64,000 nt of DNA from Pseudomonas sp. MF4836. Lineage in GTDB: Bacteria; Pseudomonadota; Gammaproteobacteria; Pseudomonadales; Pseudomonadaceae. Position numbers and translations under genes: made by a program. This document shows, piece after piece, positions 8,881-17,402 of this stretch; the stretch's first letter is position 1, and every line of letters begins with the position of its first letter. The stretch is taken from NCBI RefSeq assembly GCF_002018875.1, contig NZ_MVOL01000014.1:154177-218176 (forward strand). Reading direction: 5' to 3'. Below the pieces are notes generated by a model. It ran no database searches. It was not told the DNA's origin and saw only the letters and a program-made list of their open reading frames with translations.

Positions 8881-9699
8881 TTAGGGTCTGCCGGCCATCT
8901 GGCGAGCGTAATGTCGATCACTAAGGTCTTTATTAGGATCGGCCTTGGCCCAGCGCTGTGGTTGCGGGCAGTCCACGCAGCTCAGTGATTTCTTGTCAGC
9001 GCTGAGGGTATAAAGATGAGCCTTTGGCTCAGTTCCAATCTTCAGCCCAGTGTCGGTGACCTCAAATCCAGGATTCATCTGCGACAGACGATCCATGCTC
9101 TCAAAGTTGAACGACCACTGTTTGATCTGGCTTTTGCGCAAAATGGTCATAATGCTGAGCGGGTCTTGTTTGCTGACGCGCTGGTAGACCCACTCGCCTT
9201 CATACGGGCCAAGCTTCGCAGCGGCCTGCCCCCGCTTGGCGTCTTCCAGGATTTGCTCCTGCATCTTTTGCATTTTCGCATTCAGTGCCTCCTCATCCTT
9301 GCGCGCCTGATCCTTGAGCATTTGCTCTACGTCATAAGGCCCTTTGGGATCAAACTTCCAAAGCGTCTCGTCCTTGATGCCCAGCACCTTGCAGTTGAGG
9401 CAGTCGAGGCTTCGCTCGTCGACGTTACGCTTCAGCGCCAGGCGCTCAGTACCGTTCACATCATCGAGAAGAAGCTTCTCACCTTTGACCGAGACCTTCA
9501 TTTTGACCAAGGGTTTGATACGGCCCTCTGCCCCCTCCTGCCCGAAAATCTCTGCTTCATCGCCGTGGACATTGAGGACCATCGTCCTCTCGCTGTTGGG
9601 GGACTTGAATCGGTAAGCGCCTGTGAAGTTATCGCCGCCGCAGCCGGCGAGGAGTGAACCGGCAACAACAGCCGCCGCTAGTTTGAACAGGGGATTCAT
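8881..9699 (-). CDS. Large lipoprotein, unknown function
   Basis: The 272-residue protein has a clear signal with S-L-L-A-G-C at residues 15-20. Its first part (G-A-Y-R-F-K, R-T-M-V-L-N-V) is beta-rich; residues 128-160 form a charged helix (Q-A-R-K-D-E-E-A-L-N-A-K-M-Q-K-M-Q); the end contains two C-x-x-C pairs (C-L-N-C and C-V-D-C) that could bind metal or form disulfides. No enzyme motif was seen. Confidence 0.65.
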   Translation of the reverse strand: MNPLFKLAAAVVAGSLLAGCGGDNFTGAYRFKSPNSERTMVLNVHGDEAEIFGQEGAEGRIKPLVKMKVSVKGEKLLLDDVNGTERLALKRNVDERSLDCLNCKVLGIKDETLWKFDPKGPYDVEQMLKDQARKDEEALNAKMQKMQEQILEDAKRGQAAAKLGPYEGEWVYQRVSKQDPLSIMTILRKSQIKQWSFNFESMDRLSQMNPGFEVTDTGLKIGTEPKAHLYTLSADKKSLSCVDCPQPQRWAKADPNKDLSDRHYARQMAGRP

Positions 9700-10045
9700 A
9701 GTGTCCTTGCTATCTGTTTCTGACGCCCGTCGCGAAGCGCGCTGTACGCATGAGTCAGTGGTTGGGGCGAGAAATGACTCGCCAAAAAAGAGGCGTCATT
9801 TTGCCATCATCTACCCAAATCGTCATCAATACAGAACGCGATCACCCAGAGCCGAGCGTTCCACCCTCGCCGATAAGCTCATATTGGTCCTCGCTACGGG
9901 CTCTTAGATTGTGTTTTCTCCAGTAACCTCTGGAGAGGCTCACTTTGATCTTGCGCTTTGTATCTAGTTTTTGTGGCGTTCACTGCAAGGGGTTATCTCC
10001 CCTTTCTTTCATGCCTCATAGCGCAGACCTCGTGAACATCGGGAT
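9700..10045. other. Gene-free spacer
   Basis: No ORF with protein-like composition was seen on either strand. The stretch is less GC-rich than the genes around it. It contains a short hairpin (GTAACCTCTGGAGAGG) but no clear promoter or RNA gene. Confidence 0.5.
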
Positions 10046-10070
10046 CAAAAAAACCCGCCGAAGCGGGTCT
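10046..10070 (-). terminator. Rho-independent terminator of the lipoprotein gene at 10090-10578
   Basis: On the minus strand ACCCGC-TTCG-GCGGGT is followed by seven T, with a UUCG-type tetraloop. It lies 20 bp after the stop codon of the minus-strand gene. Confidence 0.85.
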
Positions 10071-10089
10071 TGGTGCCAATGGTTGCTCG

Positions 10090-10578
10090 CTACCGGCTGA
10101 TGGTCTTCAAAAACTGCACCGCATCAATAAACTGTTCGGCGGTCGCCTGGGTTCGCATGTGCACATTACGCAGACCGCTGCCGTCAACGTTGCGGATCAC
10201 GACGGTGTAGCGCCCTTCGCGGCCGCGAGTTTTGTGAATGGTGGTAGTGCCCAGCGAGCGGAAATAGATACGCTGGCCCATCGCTTTGGTGACCGTGGTG
10301 CTGTTGCCCGCGGCAATTGCGCCGTTACCAATAGGAGCGGCCGTGGCAAAGCCCGAGCTTTTGGAAATAGTCCCATCAGAAAGCAGAATGAATTCATCGG
10401 TGACCTCAACATATTGAGGGCGCTTCTTGCTGAAGTCCTCATAGAACACCTGTTCAACCACCGATACAGCACGCTCCCGGGTCATGCCCGGCTGCGCCTT
10501 AGCGGCGTAATCGATCGGTTGAGAGCCACAGCCTGCAAGCGCTGCGACAGCCAACATGATCATTCCTATCCTTTTCAT
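10090..10578 (-). CDS. Lipoprotein, unknown function
   Basis: A 162-residue protein with signal L-A-V-A-A-L-A-G-C (lipidation at Cys17). The mature start G-S-Q-P-I-D-Y-A-A-K-A-Q-P-G-M-T-R-E-R-A has the short beta-helix arrangement of small SmpA-like lipoproteins. The middle repeats Gly, Ala and Asn (residues 78-95), and the C-terminal half is a beta domain with I-Y-F-R-S-L and Y-T-V-V-I-R. A good terminator follows the stop codon. Confidence 0.65.
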   Translation of the reverse strand: MKRIGMIMLAVAALAGCGSQPIDYAAKAQPGMTRERAVSVVEQVFYEDFSKKRPQYVEVTDEFILLSDGTISKSSGFATAAPIGNGAIAAGNSTTVTKAMGQRIYFRSLGTTTIHKTRGREGRYTVVIRNVDGSGLRNVHMRTQATAEQFIDAVQFLKTISR

Positions 10579-10760
10579 GCCTTCTTTCCGGTTTGTGCGG
10601 TTAATGCCTAAGCGCTGGGTGAATCGACCTTAAGGCAGATTACCAACAGACTGAGCCAGCGCCGGCAGCGGTTACTGCCAACACTCGCGGCAAGATGCAG
10701 ACACTTGTGTGTTTAGGGTCCGCAATTAAGCTATTTGCTTTGGATTGACTGGAGTTTTGA

Positions 10761-10940
10761 TTACTTTCGCCAAGTCGTCCTGAAAAACGGAAGCACGAGA
10801 AAAACCAAGCCTCCAGCAAGAATGCCCATCCCGAAAGTATGTACGAAACTCTCCTGGCTGGTTGCGACCATGGCCGCGCCTGCGACGATCCCGGCACAGC
10901 CTACGATTCGGATATTTTTGTTCGATGACTTCAGTTCCAT
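10761..10940 (-). CDS. Small two-helix membrane protein (59 aa)
   Basis: Too short for the usual 60-residue cutoff but convincing. The ATG ends at 10940 with AGGAG about 10 bases upstream. After a charged N-terminus (M-E-L-K-S-S-N-K-N) there are two hydrophobic segments, residues 10-27 and 38-53, and a basic tail (R-T-T-W-R-K). This is a typical small inner-membrane protein with no known domain. The minus-strand gene at 11025 lies 84 bp upstream, so the two could share a transcript. Confidence 0.55.
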   Translation of the reverse strand: MELKSSNKNIRIVGCAGIVAGAAMVATSQESFVHTFGMGILAGGLVFLVLPFFRTTWRK

Positions 10941-11024
10941 TGCGAAAACACTCCTATCAAAAAATGGCAGTCGAGGTTCTGAAGACCGCCGCAGATCGCT
11001 CTTGCTGCGCGGTCCTAGAACGTC

Positions 11025-11222
11025 TCAACGCTTATCGTGAACTTCAGCCGGCCAGGCACTGAAGAAAAATATGATTCCGGGAATCATTAAGTAGATCCAG
11101 TTAGTACTTGGATGCACAACCAGTCCGACGATCCACGCGACAAGTAAAACGCCGCCAACTCGACGCCGACGCTTGGCGGTGAACCACTCCTGAAAGACCT
11201 CAGGTTTTTCACTGGCCATCAT
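11025..11222 (-). CDS. Small membrane protein, unknown function
   Basis: Two adjacent ATGs end at 11222 and 11219, and AAGGAGCGTA precedes the first, which is chosen. The 65-residue product starts hydrophilic (A-S-E-K-P-E-V-F-Q-E-W-F), has a basic patch K-R-R-R-R-V-G and two hydrophobic helices, and ends in a charged tail. It is on the same strand as the 59-residue membrane protein that follows 84 bp downstream. Confidence 0.55.
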   Translation of the reverse strand: MMASEKPEVFQEWFTAKRRRRVGGVLLVAWIVGLVVHPSTNWIYLMIPGIIFFFSAWPAEVHDKR

Positions 11223-11373
11223 TACGCTCCTTGTTTGAAAAGCAGCGAAGCATATCACCCACCTCAACAACTCACGCCAGCCGACGAGGATCCTCTATGC
11301 CCGTCACACAGGGTTGAGTTTGCTTGGACATAGAGGCTTGTCTTGCTGAGGCACGAGCGCCAGCATTCCCTAT

Positions 11374-11703
11374 CTAAATGCCCCGGCCTGCCTTCAGGCT
11401 GCGATGAGTAGTCAGCACTCCATTGTTATCAAACAGGAAAATCATTTGGTTCCCTGCGCCATCCTGGCAAACAACGCCGTCACTCTCGCCATCGACAATC
11501 CCTTGGCAAGCCATGTTCCAGACATAAGGGCGGATTTGGCACTTCAGCGTTTTACCGTCCTCAATCACCAAATGATGGGTGGCTGAGATGCTTTCCGGCG
11601 CCGGTTTAGGGCAAGCTCCCTCCCCCCAATTGACCCCATTGTGGTTGGGTTGCGAAACACAACCGGCCAACAGGATTACAGGCAGCAGATGTTTGTAATT
11701 CAT
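11374..11703 (-). CDS. Small lipoprotein, unknown function
   Basis: The best start is the ATG ending at 11703, which gives the short signal M-N-Y-K-H-L-L-P-V-I-L-L-A-G-C with Cys15 lipidated; the ATG 10 codons upstream would place the signal internally. The 109-residue product carries four more cysteines (C-P-K-P, K-C-Q-I, A-C-Q-G, V-C-Q-D), probably paired in the periplasm. No family recognised. Confidence 0.62.
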   Translation of the reverse strand: MNYKHLLPVILLAGCVSQPNHNGVNWGEGACPKPAPESISATHHLVIEDGKTLKCQIRPYVWNMACQGIVDGESDGVVCQDGAGNQMIFLFDNNGVLTTHRSLKAGRGI

Positions 11704-12159
11704 GGTCACCATCCTTAGTTGTGACGACGCCATCGAGCGTCTGCCTTAGAGACGGGCATTATTGTGCGTCACTTCGCGTAGGCATTTAAAGGCTGTGCCC
11801 TGCCGTTCTCGACGGCAAGCGCGAGGCAGATCACATTTATAGAGGGGCGAATTGGAGGTGACGACCAGCAATTGAGCGAGATGACAAGTAAGGCCAAGAG
11901 GTTACCTGAACCCGCCAACTGCACTTATCGTCAACACCGGAAAGCATCGCAGTCAGTATTCCTGCTCAGCTCATTTGAGAAGCTCGCCCGGCCCTGCAAC
12001 GTTGAACCATAGGCAGTAGGCAAGTTATGGGCCGGGAGAGCGCAGGAACCATAACGAGGCGTGACGCCGGCGAAAATCAGAAAATTCTGAAACTCGCTAT
12101 ATGGAACGACAGCAAATATGGCCGCCCCTGCTAAGGAGGCTGAGCTATTTGGACACGAA

Positions 12160-12537
12160 CTACCGAGGTTGGCGTAATCGCTCCAGTTCGGTCTGTAGCC
12201 AAGTACTTGCAGGTTGCGTCCCTGAAGGGCATCGCACCTCATAAGCCTTTCCACTGATGCTGCTTTTGCTGGCGGCGAGATTGATGAAGTCCTCGGCACT
12301 GCTCACCATATTTTTGTTTTCGAGATAACTCAGCTTTTTCTCGAGGTGCTGCCGTGCTTGCGGTGCTGGGTATTCGGTCCCATTGCGTACGAACAAACAA
12401 TCGCTGCGCTCAACAAAACTCAGCAAGCCGTTTATTTCCTGCGTGGCCTGCGGCGTCGTCTGAGCCTGGAGATTACTAACCGTTAGAACTGCGCCAAGAC
12501 CCACTGCTGTCAGCCATTGAATCAGCCCACGCTTCAT
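12160..12537 (-). CDS. DUF5329-like exported protein
   Basis: From the ATG ending at 12537 the protein has 125 residues and a signal peptide ending around N-L-Q-A-Q. The mature sequence has the pattern I-N-G-L-L-S-F-V-E-R-S-D-C, then N-G-T-E-Y, A-R-Q-H-L-E-K-K-L and S-A-E-D-F-I, ending with V-R-C-P-S-G. These features match my memory of the DUF5329 family, whose function is unknown. Two cysteines probably form a disulfide. Confidence 0.7.
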   Translation of the reverse strand: MKRGLIQWLTAVGLGAVLTVSNLQAQTTPQATQEINGLLSFVERSDCLFVRNGTEYPAPQARQHLEKKLSYLENKNMVSSAEDFINLAASKSSISGKAYEVRCPSGTQPASTWLQTELERLRQPR

Positions 12538-12684
12538 AATTTCCATACCGCTCCCTCATCTTGATTTGGCGGGACTGTAGCACTTTGAGCTACCCATAAA
12601 CGAAATTGGTATTAGCGCAGGACTTGCACAATAAACGCTATACGAGCTTAAGCGTGACCCCGCCGATGAAGTCAGTGATTTAGA

Positions 12685-12861
12685 TCAGACCTTGGTTGAC
12701 TGAGTGAAAGCCCAGCCAAATGCGATAGCGGCAATGCTGGGCCGTATCAGGTCTGTTGCTGGCGCCGAGCCAGTAACTATCTGCAGGCTGGCGATTATGA
12801 AGAATACAACTGCGGCAAGGATGCCCAGCACCGAAATCCAGCGGAAATATCTTGGAAACAT
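12685..12861 (-). CDS. Small two-helix membrane protein (58 aa)
   Basis: The ATG ending at 12861 has AAAGGGAG 7 bases upstream; a longer frame from 12900 lacks such a site. The protein has a basic start (M-F-P-R-Y-F-R-W), a helix at residues 8-27 and a second hydrophobic segment at 38-52. It is one of several small membrane proteins in this stretch and has no assigned role. Confidence 0.5.
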   Translation of the reverse strand: MFPRYFRWISVLGILAAVVFFIIASLQIVTGSAPATDLIRPSIAAIAFGWAFTQSTKV

Positions 12862-13357
12862 CGAATGACTCCCTTTAAAGGGGCGCGATCGTAGTTTCAA
12901 TTAGCCATCACTTCAACTGTCAGCCGCTTTCGGCGGCTGCCCCACGGAAGAGTCGGCCCGCTTTCTTAGATCTCCTGCGACCTTACCGCTTGCCACCACT
13001 CAACCGCAATGCCCAGGGAGGCGCGACTTTTCCTATCATGCAAGGCTCGGCATGCATCCGACTCGCAATCGCAGTTGCTGATCGGGTCGCATGGCAATTC
13101 AATTGCGCGCCGACCTTGAATGCATCACCACGGCCTGTCGCTTGTGCTTCTCGGCAGGCTGCATCGGAGTCTGATCTGTGAATCGATTCGACACTATGGG
13201 GGCCGACATCGCCAGAGAGATGCAGCGCAAGGCGATGGGCGCTCGATAGCAAGCGCGTAAGTCTTCCAGGTTCGACTCCTGGGCAGGTCACGAGCACTGG
13301 CGAACTGAAAACGGCCATGGAGCTTGGCGCCGGAGACCTAACCGGCATTTCTCTAAC
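12862..13357. other. Spacer with a tRNA T-arm-like hairpin, no clear gene
   Basis: No frame is convincingly coding; several overlapping open frames have skewed composition. At about 13265-13282 there is a perfect CCAGG-TTCGACT-CCTGG hairpin that looks like a tRNA T-arm, but no matching acceptor, D-arm or anticodon stem could be built around it, so it is at most a tRNA fossil. Confidence 0.4.
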
Positions 13358-13417
13358 TTGAGATGCTGGCAGTGCCATGCTCAAATAGATGATGGCCTTT
13401 TGATATGGAGCTCTCAG

Positions 13418-13846
13418 TTGAAGCAGTACCGCGGATTAATCATTTTTTTTTCGGCAGCGACTCTACTCTTTGTCCTGGCCCAGGTGTGGCATGCACAGTC
13501 TGCTCCGGAAGAGAAAAAACAAGAGCAAGAACGCCAGCTTAGAGGGACCGCGCTCATCATGAATGCCGGGACCCCAAAGATGCTCGATGAATCAAATCGC
13601 CTCGATTCGGTAACCTACAAAGATGGGGTCATGCGGATCTCATACACGCTCACCACCGTCTCGAAAAACGAAGTTGATGCCGATGCATTTAAGAAGGAAA
13701 GAAAAGCCATTGCGGCGTCTGTATCCTGCGATGAAAAAGGGCTAGGAACTTTCGTGAAGTCAGGACTGTTGGTTTATTACACCTTCAACGACTCAAGCAA
13801 CTCACCGATAGCGGTCTTTCAGATAGACAAGTCCGACTGCCTCTAA
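13418..13846 (+). CDS. Membrane-anchored hypothetical protein
   Basis: The preferred start is the TTG at 13418, with GGAG 8 bases upstream; this places a signal-anchor helix at residues 6-22 and gives 142 residues. An in-frame ATG at 13358 would add a Cys-containing hydrophilic stretch and is less likely. After the helix comes a charged linker (E-E-K-K-Q-E-Q-E-R-Q) and a periplasmic domain with one cysteine pair (S-C-D-E, S-D-C-L). A strong terminator follows. Function unknown. Confidence 0.55.
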   Translation: MKQYRGLIIFFSAATLLFVLAQVWHAQSAPEEKKQEQERQLRGTALIMNAGTPKMLDESNRLDSVTYKDGVMRISYTLTTVSKNEVDADAFKKERKAIAASVSCDEKGLGTFVKSGLLVYYTFNDSSNSPIAVFQIDKSDCL

Positions 13847-13858
13847 AAATCAGTACCT

Positions 13859-13887
13859 AAAGCCCGCCTCTATCGCGGGCTTTTTTA
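13859..13887 (+). terminator. Rho-independent terminator
   Basis: AAAGCCCGC and GCGGGCTTT form a perfect 9-bp stem around a 7-base loop, followed by six T. It lies 13 bp after the stop codon at 13846. Confidence 0.9.
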
Positions 13888-14084
13888 TCGGCGCCGCGCT
13901 CAGCCAGCGTGACCAAAACCGCAATCCGACAGGGGACTGCCAACCGATCCCTTGCACTTTCATCGCGAGCCTTGGCGATGTACCAGCGGGGTCGCGGCGT
14001 TCGGGTGAAGACCTGCCCGCCCACAACCGCACGTGGCGCAGCAAGCTTGAAGGCTGCGCCGTTACCGGACGTCAAGCAGAGACA

Positions 14085-14603
14085 CTAGGGTCGCAGGTAG
14101 GCGAACATGTGCTGTACATAATCGGCTTTTCCGAGCGGTACGCCGTTATGGCGCAAGATGTTGTATGCCGTGATCAGGTGAAAGTAGAACTGCGGAGTAG
14201 CCCAGTTCACAGCGTACTCATTACCGGTCATATCGAAGGCCATGCCATTGGGTAACTCAATAGCGATTTCGCGCTCAGCCCCTTCCTCTATTTGAGTGCG
14301 GTCCGCCGAATCAAGAACTGCCAGCGTACGCTCGATCAACACCTTCGCTGCTGCCAGGGTTTCGGGAGGAGTGAACGATTTTACTGGCTGCTGCGTCAGT
14401 CGCTGGACCGCCTCCTGCGCCTGCGTACAGGCGTACTGAACTTGCTGGGCAAGATTGTGCATATCCGGTGCGAGTCGAGATTCAAGCAGAATGCGCGGGT
14501 CGTAACCATGCTCTAAAGCAGTGGCTTCGCCCTTAGACAAAAGAGAAGACAACGCTCGCAGCATCTGCGCGAAACAGGGGATGGTAACTGAGTAGACCGA
14601 CAT
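14085..14603 (-). CDS. DUF1993 family protein
   Basis: From the ATG ending at 14603 the product is 172 residues, the normal length of the family. It has the typical start M-S-V-Y-S-V-T-I-P-C-F and the segments E-S-R-L-A-P-D-M (residue 45), V-N-W-A-T-P-Q-F-Y-F-H-L-I-T-A-Y-N-I-L-R (residues 134-153) and G-x-x-x-G-K-A-D-Y near the end. DUF1993 proteins are four-helix bundles related to the DinB fold, but the usual metal-binding histidines are not obvious. Role unknown. Confidence 0.85.
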   Translation of the reverse strand: MSVYSVTIPCFAQMLRALSSLLSKGEATALEHGYDPRILLESRLAPDMHNLAQQVQYACTQAQEAVQRLTQQPVKSFTPPETLAAAKVLIERTLAVLDSADRTQIEEGAEREIAIELPNGMAFDMTGNEYAVNWATPQFYFHLITAYNILRHNGVPLGKADYVQHMFAYLRP

Positions 14604-14997
14604 ATTTTTCCCTAGATAGCCATTCAATGCGGTCTGAATCCTAGCAGATTGCAGCACGACTCCCGGCAATAGAAGCGCCCTCTTCCCCGACCGAATCCGC
14701 ATGCGCTCCGCTCCATGCCCATTGGTATCCAGTGGAGTGTAAGCGTGCATCCGAGTCTTGAAGGATCAGCATCTGCCGCACTGGAGACAAGCCTCTCGAG
14801 ACTACGCAGAGCACAGTTCGCACACGACAACTGTGTGCTTCCACCGATAAGCAAGAACGGCCTAGCCGAGTCGAAAGGGCTTGAGGCGCACGCCGAACAT
14901 CTGCTGATGGGATAGTGACCGGCAGTAAGGTCTTAGAAGGCCTGGCGCACGACAGCCCCTCATCACAAGGGGCCATCGAACAACGCGTCAGAATAGA

Positions 14998-15813
14998 TCA
15001 GTAACGGCGATGAGGATCGTTGTAGGCGCTCCAGTCGAAACTGAAGTGCCCACTATTGCTGCTCGGGTTGTAGTTCTCCATCAGTACATTGCGCTGGACA
15101 GTATCCCAATCCAGCGGCGCGATGGCCTTGCTGGACTCGACAATGACCGTACTGTTCTGAGTGATGGCCGACAGGTAGTACAGGTCCAGGCGCGAGCCCA
15201 CCGTCTGGGTCTTGTTATAGGCAAAGGCATTACCATTCTGCCTGCCCGCCGAAGTGGCGTTGTGCGCATAAACAAGAACAACCTGATAGACAATGAAGGT
15301 GCCAGGCCCCGTCAATTGAGTGCTTTCGCTGAACGTCTGAGTAGTAGACCAGGACTCACTGCTGCTAAATCCAACGGAGATATCAGAACCGACGTTGACG
15401 ATACCGATGCTACCTCCAACGCTGTATTTGGCAGTGACACTGGTCGTGAACGTTTTGGTGTGCCCCTTAGTCAACTGGTAGCTGCGAGTCTGTGTCACCT
15501 GCTGCGGAATGGAAATGGTGTCCATGTACTGCAGGTAAGCAAAGACCGGGCGAGTGTAGGTGCCCCAATTCTGCTTGCCGATAAAGATGTCGCCGTAGAC
15601 GGTGATGCCATCAACCCAGCAGCCTTGTTTGGGCGCGCTGTAATCCAGCAGGTAACTGTCGATCGCATAACCACCCCGCTTAGTCGGGAACTGATCGAAG
15701 TTGCCGGCAAAGTTGGATGTCAAAATGGCGCGGGCATTTCCTTGCTCGCTGTTCAGGTCGTCAAGTTCAATCGAATGACTTTGGGGTTGGTTCAGTTCTT
15801 CCTTGATCGTCAT
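14998..15813 (-). CDS. mnl: Monalysin-like beta-barrel pore-forming toxin
   Basis: The ATG ending at 15813 gives exactly 271 residues, the length I recall for Pseudomonas entomophila monalysin. From memory of that protein, agreement is high throughout: N-terminal M-T-I-K-E-E-L, P-K-Q-G-C-W-V-D-G-I-T-V-Y-G-D near residue 62, Q-N-W-G-T-Y-T-R-P-V-F-A-Y-L near 81, and the C-terminus S-G-H-F-S-F-D-W-S-A-Y-N-D-P-H. Monalysin is an aerolysin-like toxin without a classical signal peptide, released as a pro-form and cut near its N-terminus by the metalloprotease AprA; it damages insect gut cells. The alternating Ser/Thr/Gly stretch at about residues 120-165 is the likely membrane hairpin. It stands alone, with no aprA or secretion genes in view. 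GAGGGAT precedes the start. Confidence 0.93.
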   Translation of the reverse strand: MTIKEELNQPQSHSIELDDLNSEQGNARAILTSNFAGNFDQFPTKRGGYAIDSYLLDYSAPKQGCWVDGITVYGDIFIGKQNWGTYTRPVFAYLQYMDTISIPQQVTQTRSYQLTKGHTKTFTTSVTAKYSVGGSIGIVNVGSDISVGFSSSESWSTTQTFSESTQLTGPGTFIVYQVVLVYAHNATSAGRQNGNAFAYNKTQTVGSRLDLYYLSAITQNSTVIVESSKAIAPLDWDTVQRNVLMENYNPSSNSGHFSFDWSAYNDPHRRY

Positions 15814-15831
15814 ACTCGCATCCCTCGTTGG

Positions 15832-15960
15832 GTGTGTACAAAGTGCCAGATGGCGCTGCGAAGTATTGAGCATTGCAATGAGTGTTCAAGGCGGATTGTT
15901 CGTGCCGCTAAAGAGGAGATTGCCGCCGCCAGGCGTAAGCAAAAAGCACACAGCGCTTAA
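15832..15960 (+). CDS. Possible 42-aa zinc-finger-like peptide or gene remnant
   Basis: From a GTG at 15832 the frame encodes C-T-K-C and, 11 residues later, C-N-E-C, followed by a basic helix (R-R-I-V-R-A-A-K-E-E-I). This CxxC...CxxC plus basic helix arrangement is seen in small phage and plasmid proteins. The frame remains open upstream into the antisense of the toxin gene, so this may be the tail of an older gene. There is no good ribosome site. Confidence 0.3.
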   Translation: MCTKCQMALRSIEHCNECSRRIVRAAKEEIAAARRKQKAHSA

Positions 15961-16096
15961 ATTCAATGACTTGGATGGGGCTCTATCTCAGGAGCACTAG
16001 GCACGTCCTCACCCTGGTAGCTCGCCTGATTTACTGAATGCCATGACCAGGTGCAGTGCGCGCCCACTATGGTGTCCAGCAATAAGCGGTATACCG

Positions 16097-16258
16097 ATGG
16101 CCAACTCGCCCGATGCCATCGTCGCGAAATTGAGCCGCCAGGCCGAACGTATGCGCCTGGCCCTTGAGGTCTGCAAGCATGCTGAAAATAGGCTCACCTC
16201 CACTCAGATCGCCACGGCAGTGTCGATCGGGGTGAAGCGCGGGTCAGTGCACCACTGA
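16097..16258 (+). CDS. Possible 53-aa hypothetical protein
   Basis: The ATG at 16097 opens a short frame with helical, protein-like composition (A-I-V-A-K-L-S-R-Q-A-E-R-M-R-L-A-L-E). It overlaps the 3' end of the membrane protein on the other strand by 15 bases. There is no convincing ribosome site, and it may be a remnant of the same acquired segment as the zinc-finger-like frame just upstream. Confidence 0.25.
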   Translation: MANSPDAIVAKLSRQAERMRLALEVCKHAENRLTSTQIATAVSIGVKRGSVHH

Positions 16259-16705
16259 CGGTTGGGTAGCGATCGAGACGGTGAAGATCACGATAAACAG
16301 CACGACGAGAACCCAGAACATCACCACGACTATCAGCATGACGACCTTCAGGCTTTGATAAAGCCAGCGCAACCAATGGCCTTCGGGCTTTGCTTCTGAG
16401 CGGGTTCTGAGTACGCCTTTCAAATAGAAGCCAAGGAGGGCAAGCAGTGCGCCATCAATCAACAGCGCAGGCAGCCCGGCTTCCGGGAAAATGCTCCCCC
16501 ACCCATAGAATGGCGAGCGGCTCAGGAACACTACATAACAAATGAGGCTGCCATAGGGGACGGCTCTCCACCACCTACCGGCCAGCGCTCCGACCATCAG
16601 GCACATAATCACCATGAATGGGTTGAGGAGAATATTGATCATCCAGTCCAGTACGTTGGGAAAGTAGCCCGGGGAATTGATGCTGCGCCAGATGTGCTCC
16701 CACAT
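16244..16705 (-). CDS. Membrane protein, unknown function
   Basis: The start is taken at the ATG ending at 16705 (M-W-E-H-I-W-R-S). The frame is open for 75 codons upstream but with poor composition. The 153-residue protein has four hydrophobic segments at about 20-37, 42-60, 72-95 and 118-145, with a basic loop (R-T-R-S-E-A-K-P-E-G-H-W) before the last. No family recognised. Confidence 0.6.
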   Translation of the reverse strand: MWEHIWRSINSPGYFPNVLDWMINILLNPFMVIMCLMVGALAGRWWRAVPYGSLICYVVFLSRSPFYGWGSIFPEAGLPALLIDGALLALLGFYLKGVLRTRSEAKPEGHWLRWLYQSLKVVMLIVVVMFWVLVVLFIVIFTVSIATQPSVVH

Positions 16706-17072
16706 TGTTCGGTTTCCTGCCTTCGATGGAGTAAGTGCTGCTTGCGTACTTGCGTGCCGCTGCAAGGTATCGGCGTATTGTCGGGTTACATAAGTGCTGT
16801 TGTGTAAATTTGCGCCCGTAGGAGAAGTCGCCGCGTGTCGATCAGCCCGTCTTCGTACCGCGCCTAAGATCCAGATCAGACAAATCGGGATCAAGAATCG
16901 CCGGAAACAGCTCCCGAATGTGATGTTCACTCAGTCACTTGTCGCTGGTTTATGGAAGTAGATGCTCTGCCTGGGCGGCATAGCTCAAGCTCACCCGCAA
17001 TTTGGAAAACCTGTTTCACAAACGCATCAAGATTCATGGCGACTTCCGGCCCGTCACCTGCGCCCTTTAAAG
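16706..17072. other. Gene-free spacer
   Basis: No long gene is visible. One minus-strand frame (ATG ending near 17039) encodes 36 residues beginning M-N-L-D-A-F-V-K-Q-V-F-Q and could be the start of a truncated gene. Confidence 0.4.
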
Positions 17073-17267
17073 TCAGCCGCTACTCCCGACACTCGCCATG
17101 GCCTTGCCTGCACCAGCCTCACGGCTGCGCGCTAGAAGAATCTGTTGCATTGCCAGCTGTGCGCCAGGATCTCCGCATTCAGCCATGCACTCAAGACAAT
17201 CGCCTCCGCAATCCTCGAGCTCTGGCGCGGTATCGAGAGGACGCTTGCAAATACTGCATCTACGCAT
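17073..17267 (-). CDS. Small zinc-ribbon-like protein
   Basis: The 64-residue product has seven appropriately placed residues for metal binding: C-S-I-C at positions 4-7 and D-C-G-G-D-C-L-E-C-M-A-E-C-G-D between residues 19 and 33. Short proteins starting with C-x-I-C-x-R-P-L-D and containing C-G-G-D-C are common in Pseudomonas, in my recollection, with no known role. CTGGAG precedes the ATG by 6 bases. Confidence 0.6.
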   Translation of the reverse strand: MRRCSICKRPLDTAPELEDCGGDCLECMAECGDPGAQLAMQQILLARSREAGAGKAMASVGSSG

Positions 17268-17402
17268 TCTGGGCTCCAGGTTCGGTGTTCGGCCTAACCT
17301 TCAGTACGGTAGAGCCCCATAGCGAAAAAATTAAACAGCAATTGAACTGCCAAAGGTAAACGCAACCTGGCCATGGCAAAGCGTGTACCGATAATCGCTG
17401 GC

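Noticed and set aside
13225..13300. tRNA-like T-arm (CCAGG-TTCGACT-CCTGG)
   Set aside because: No acceptor, D-arm or anticodon stem could be paired upstream at tRNA distance.
12983..13384. 133-aa minus-strand frame
   Set aside because: No ribosome site and atypical composition; the C-terminal tail looks like antisense of a non-coding spacer.
15010..15960. 316-aa plus-strand open frame
   Set aside because: It is antisense to the monalysin gene; only its last 42 codons look protein-like and are listed separately.
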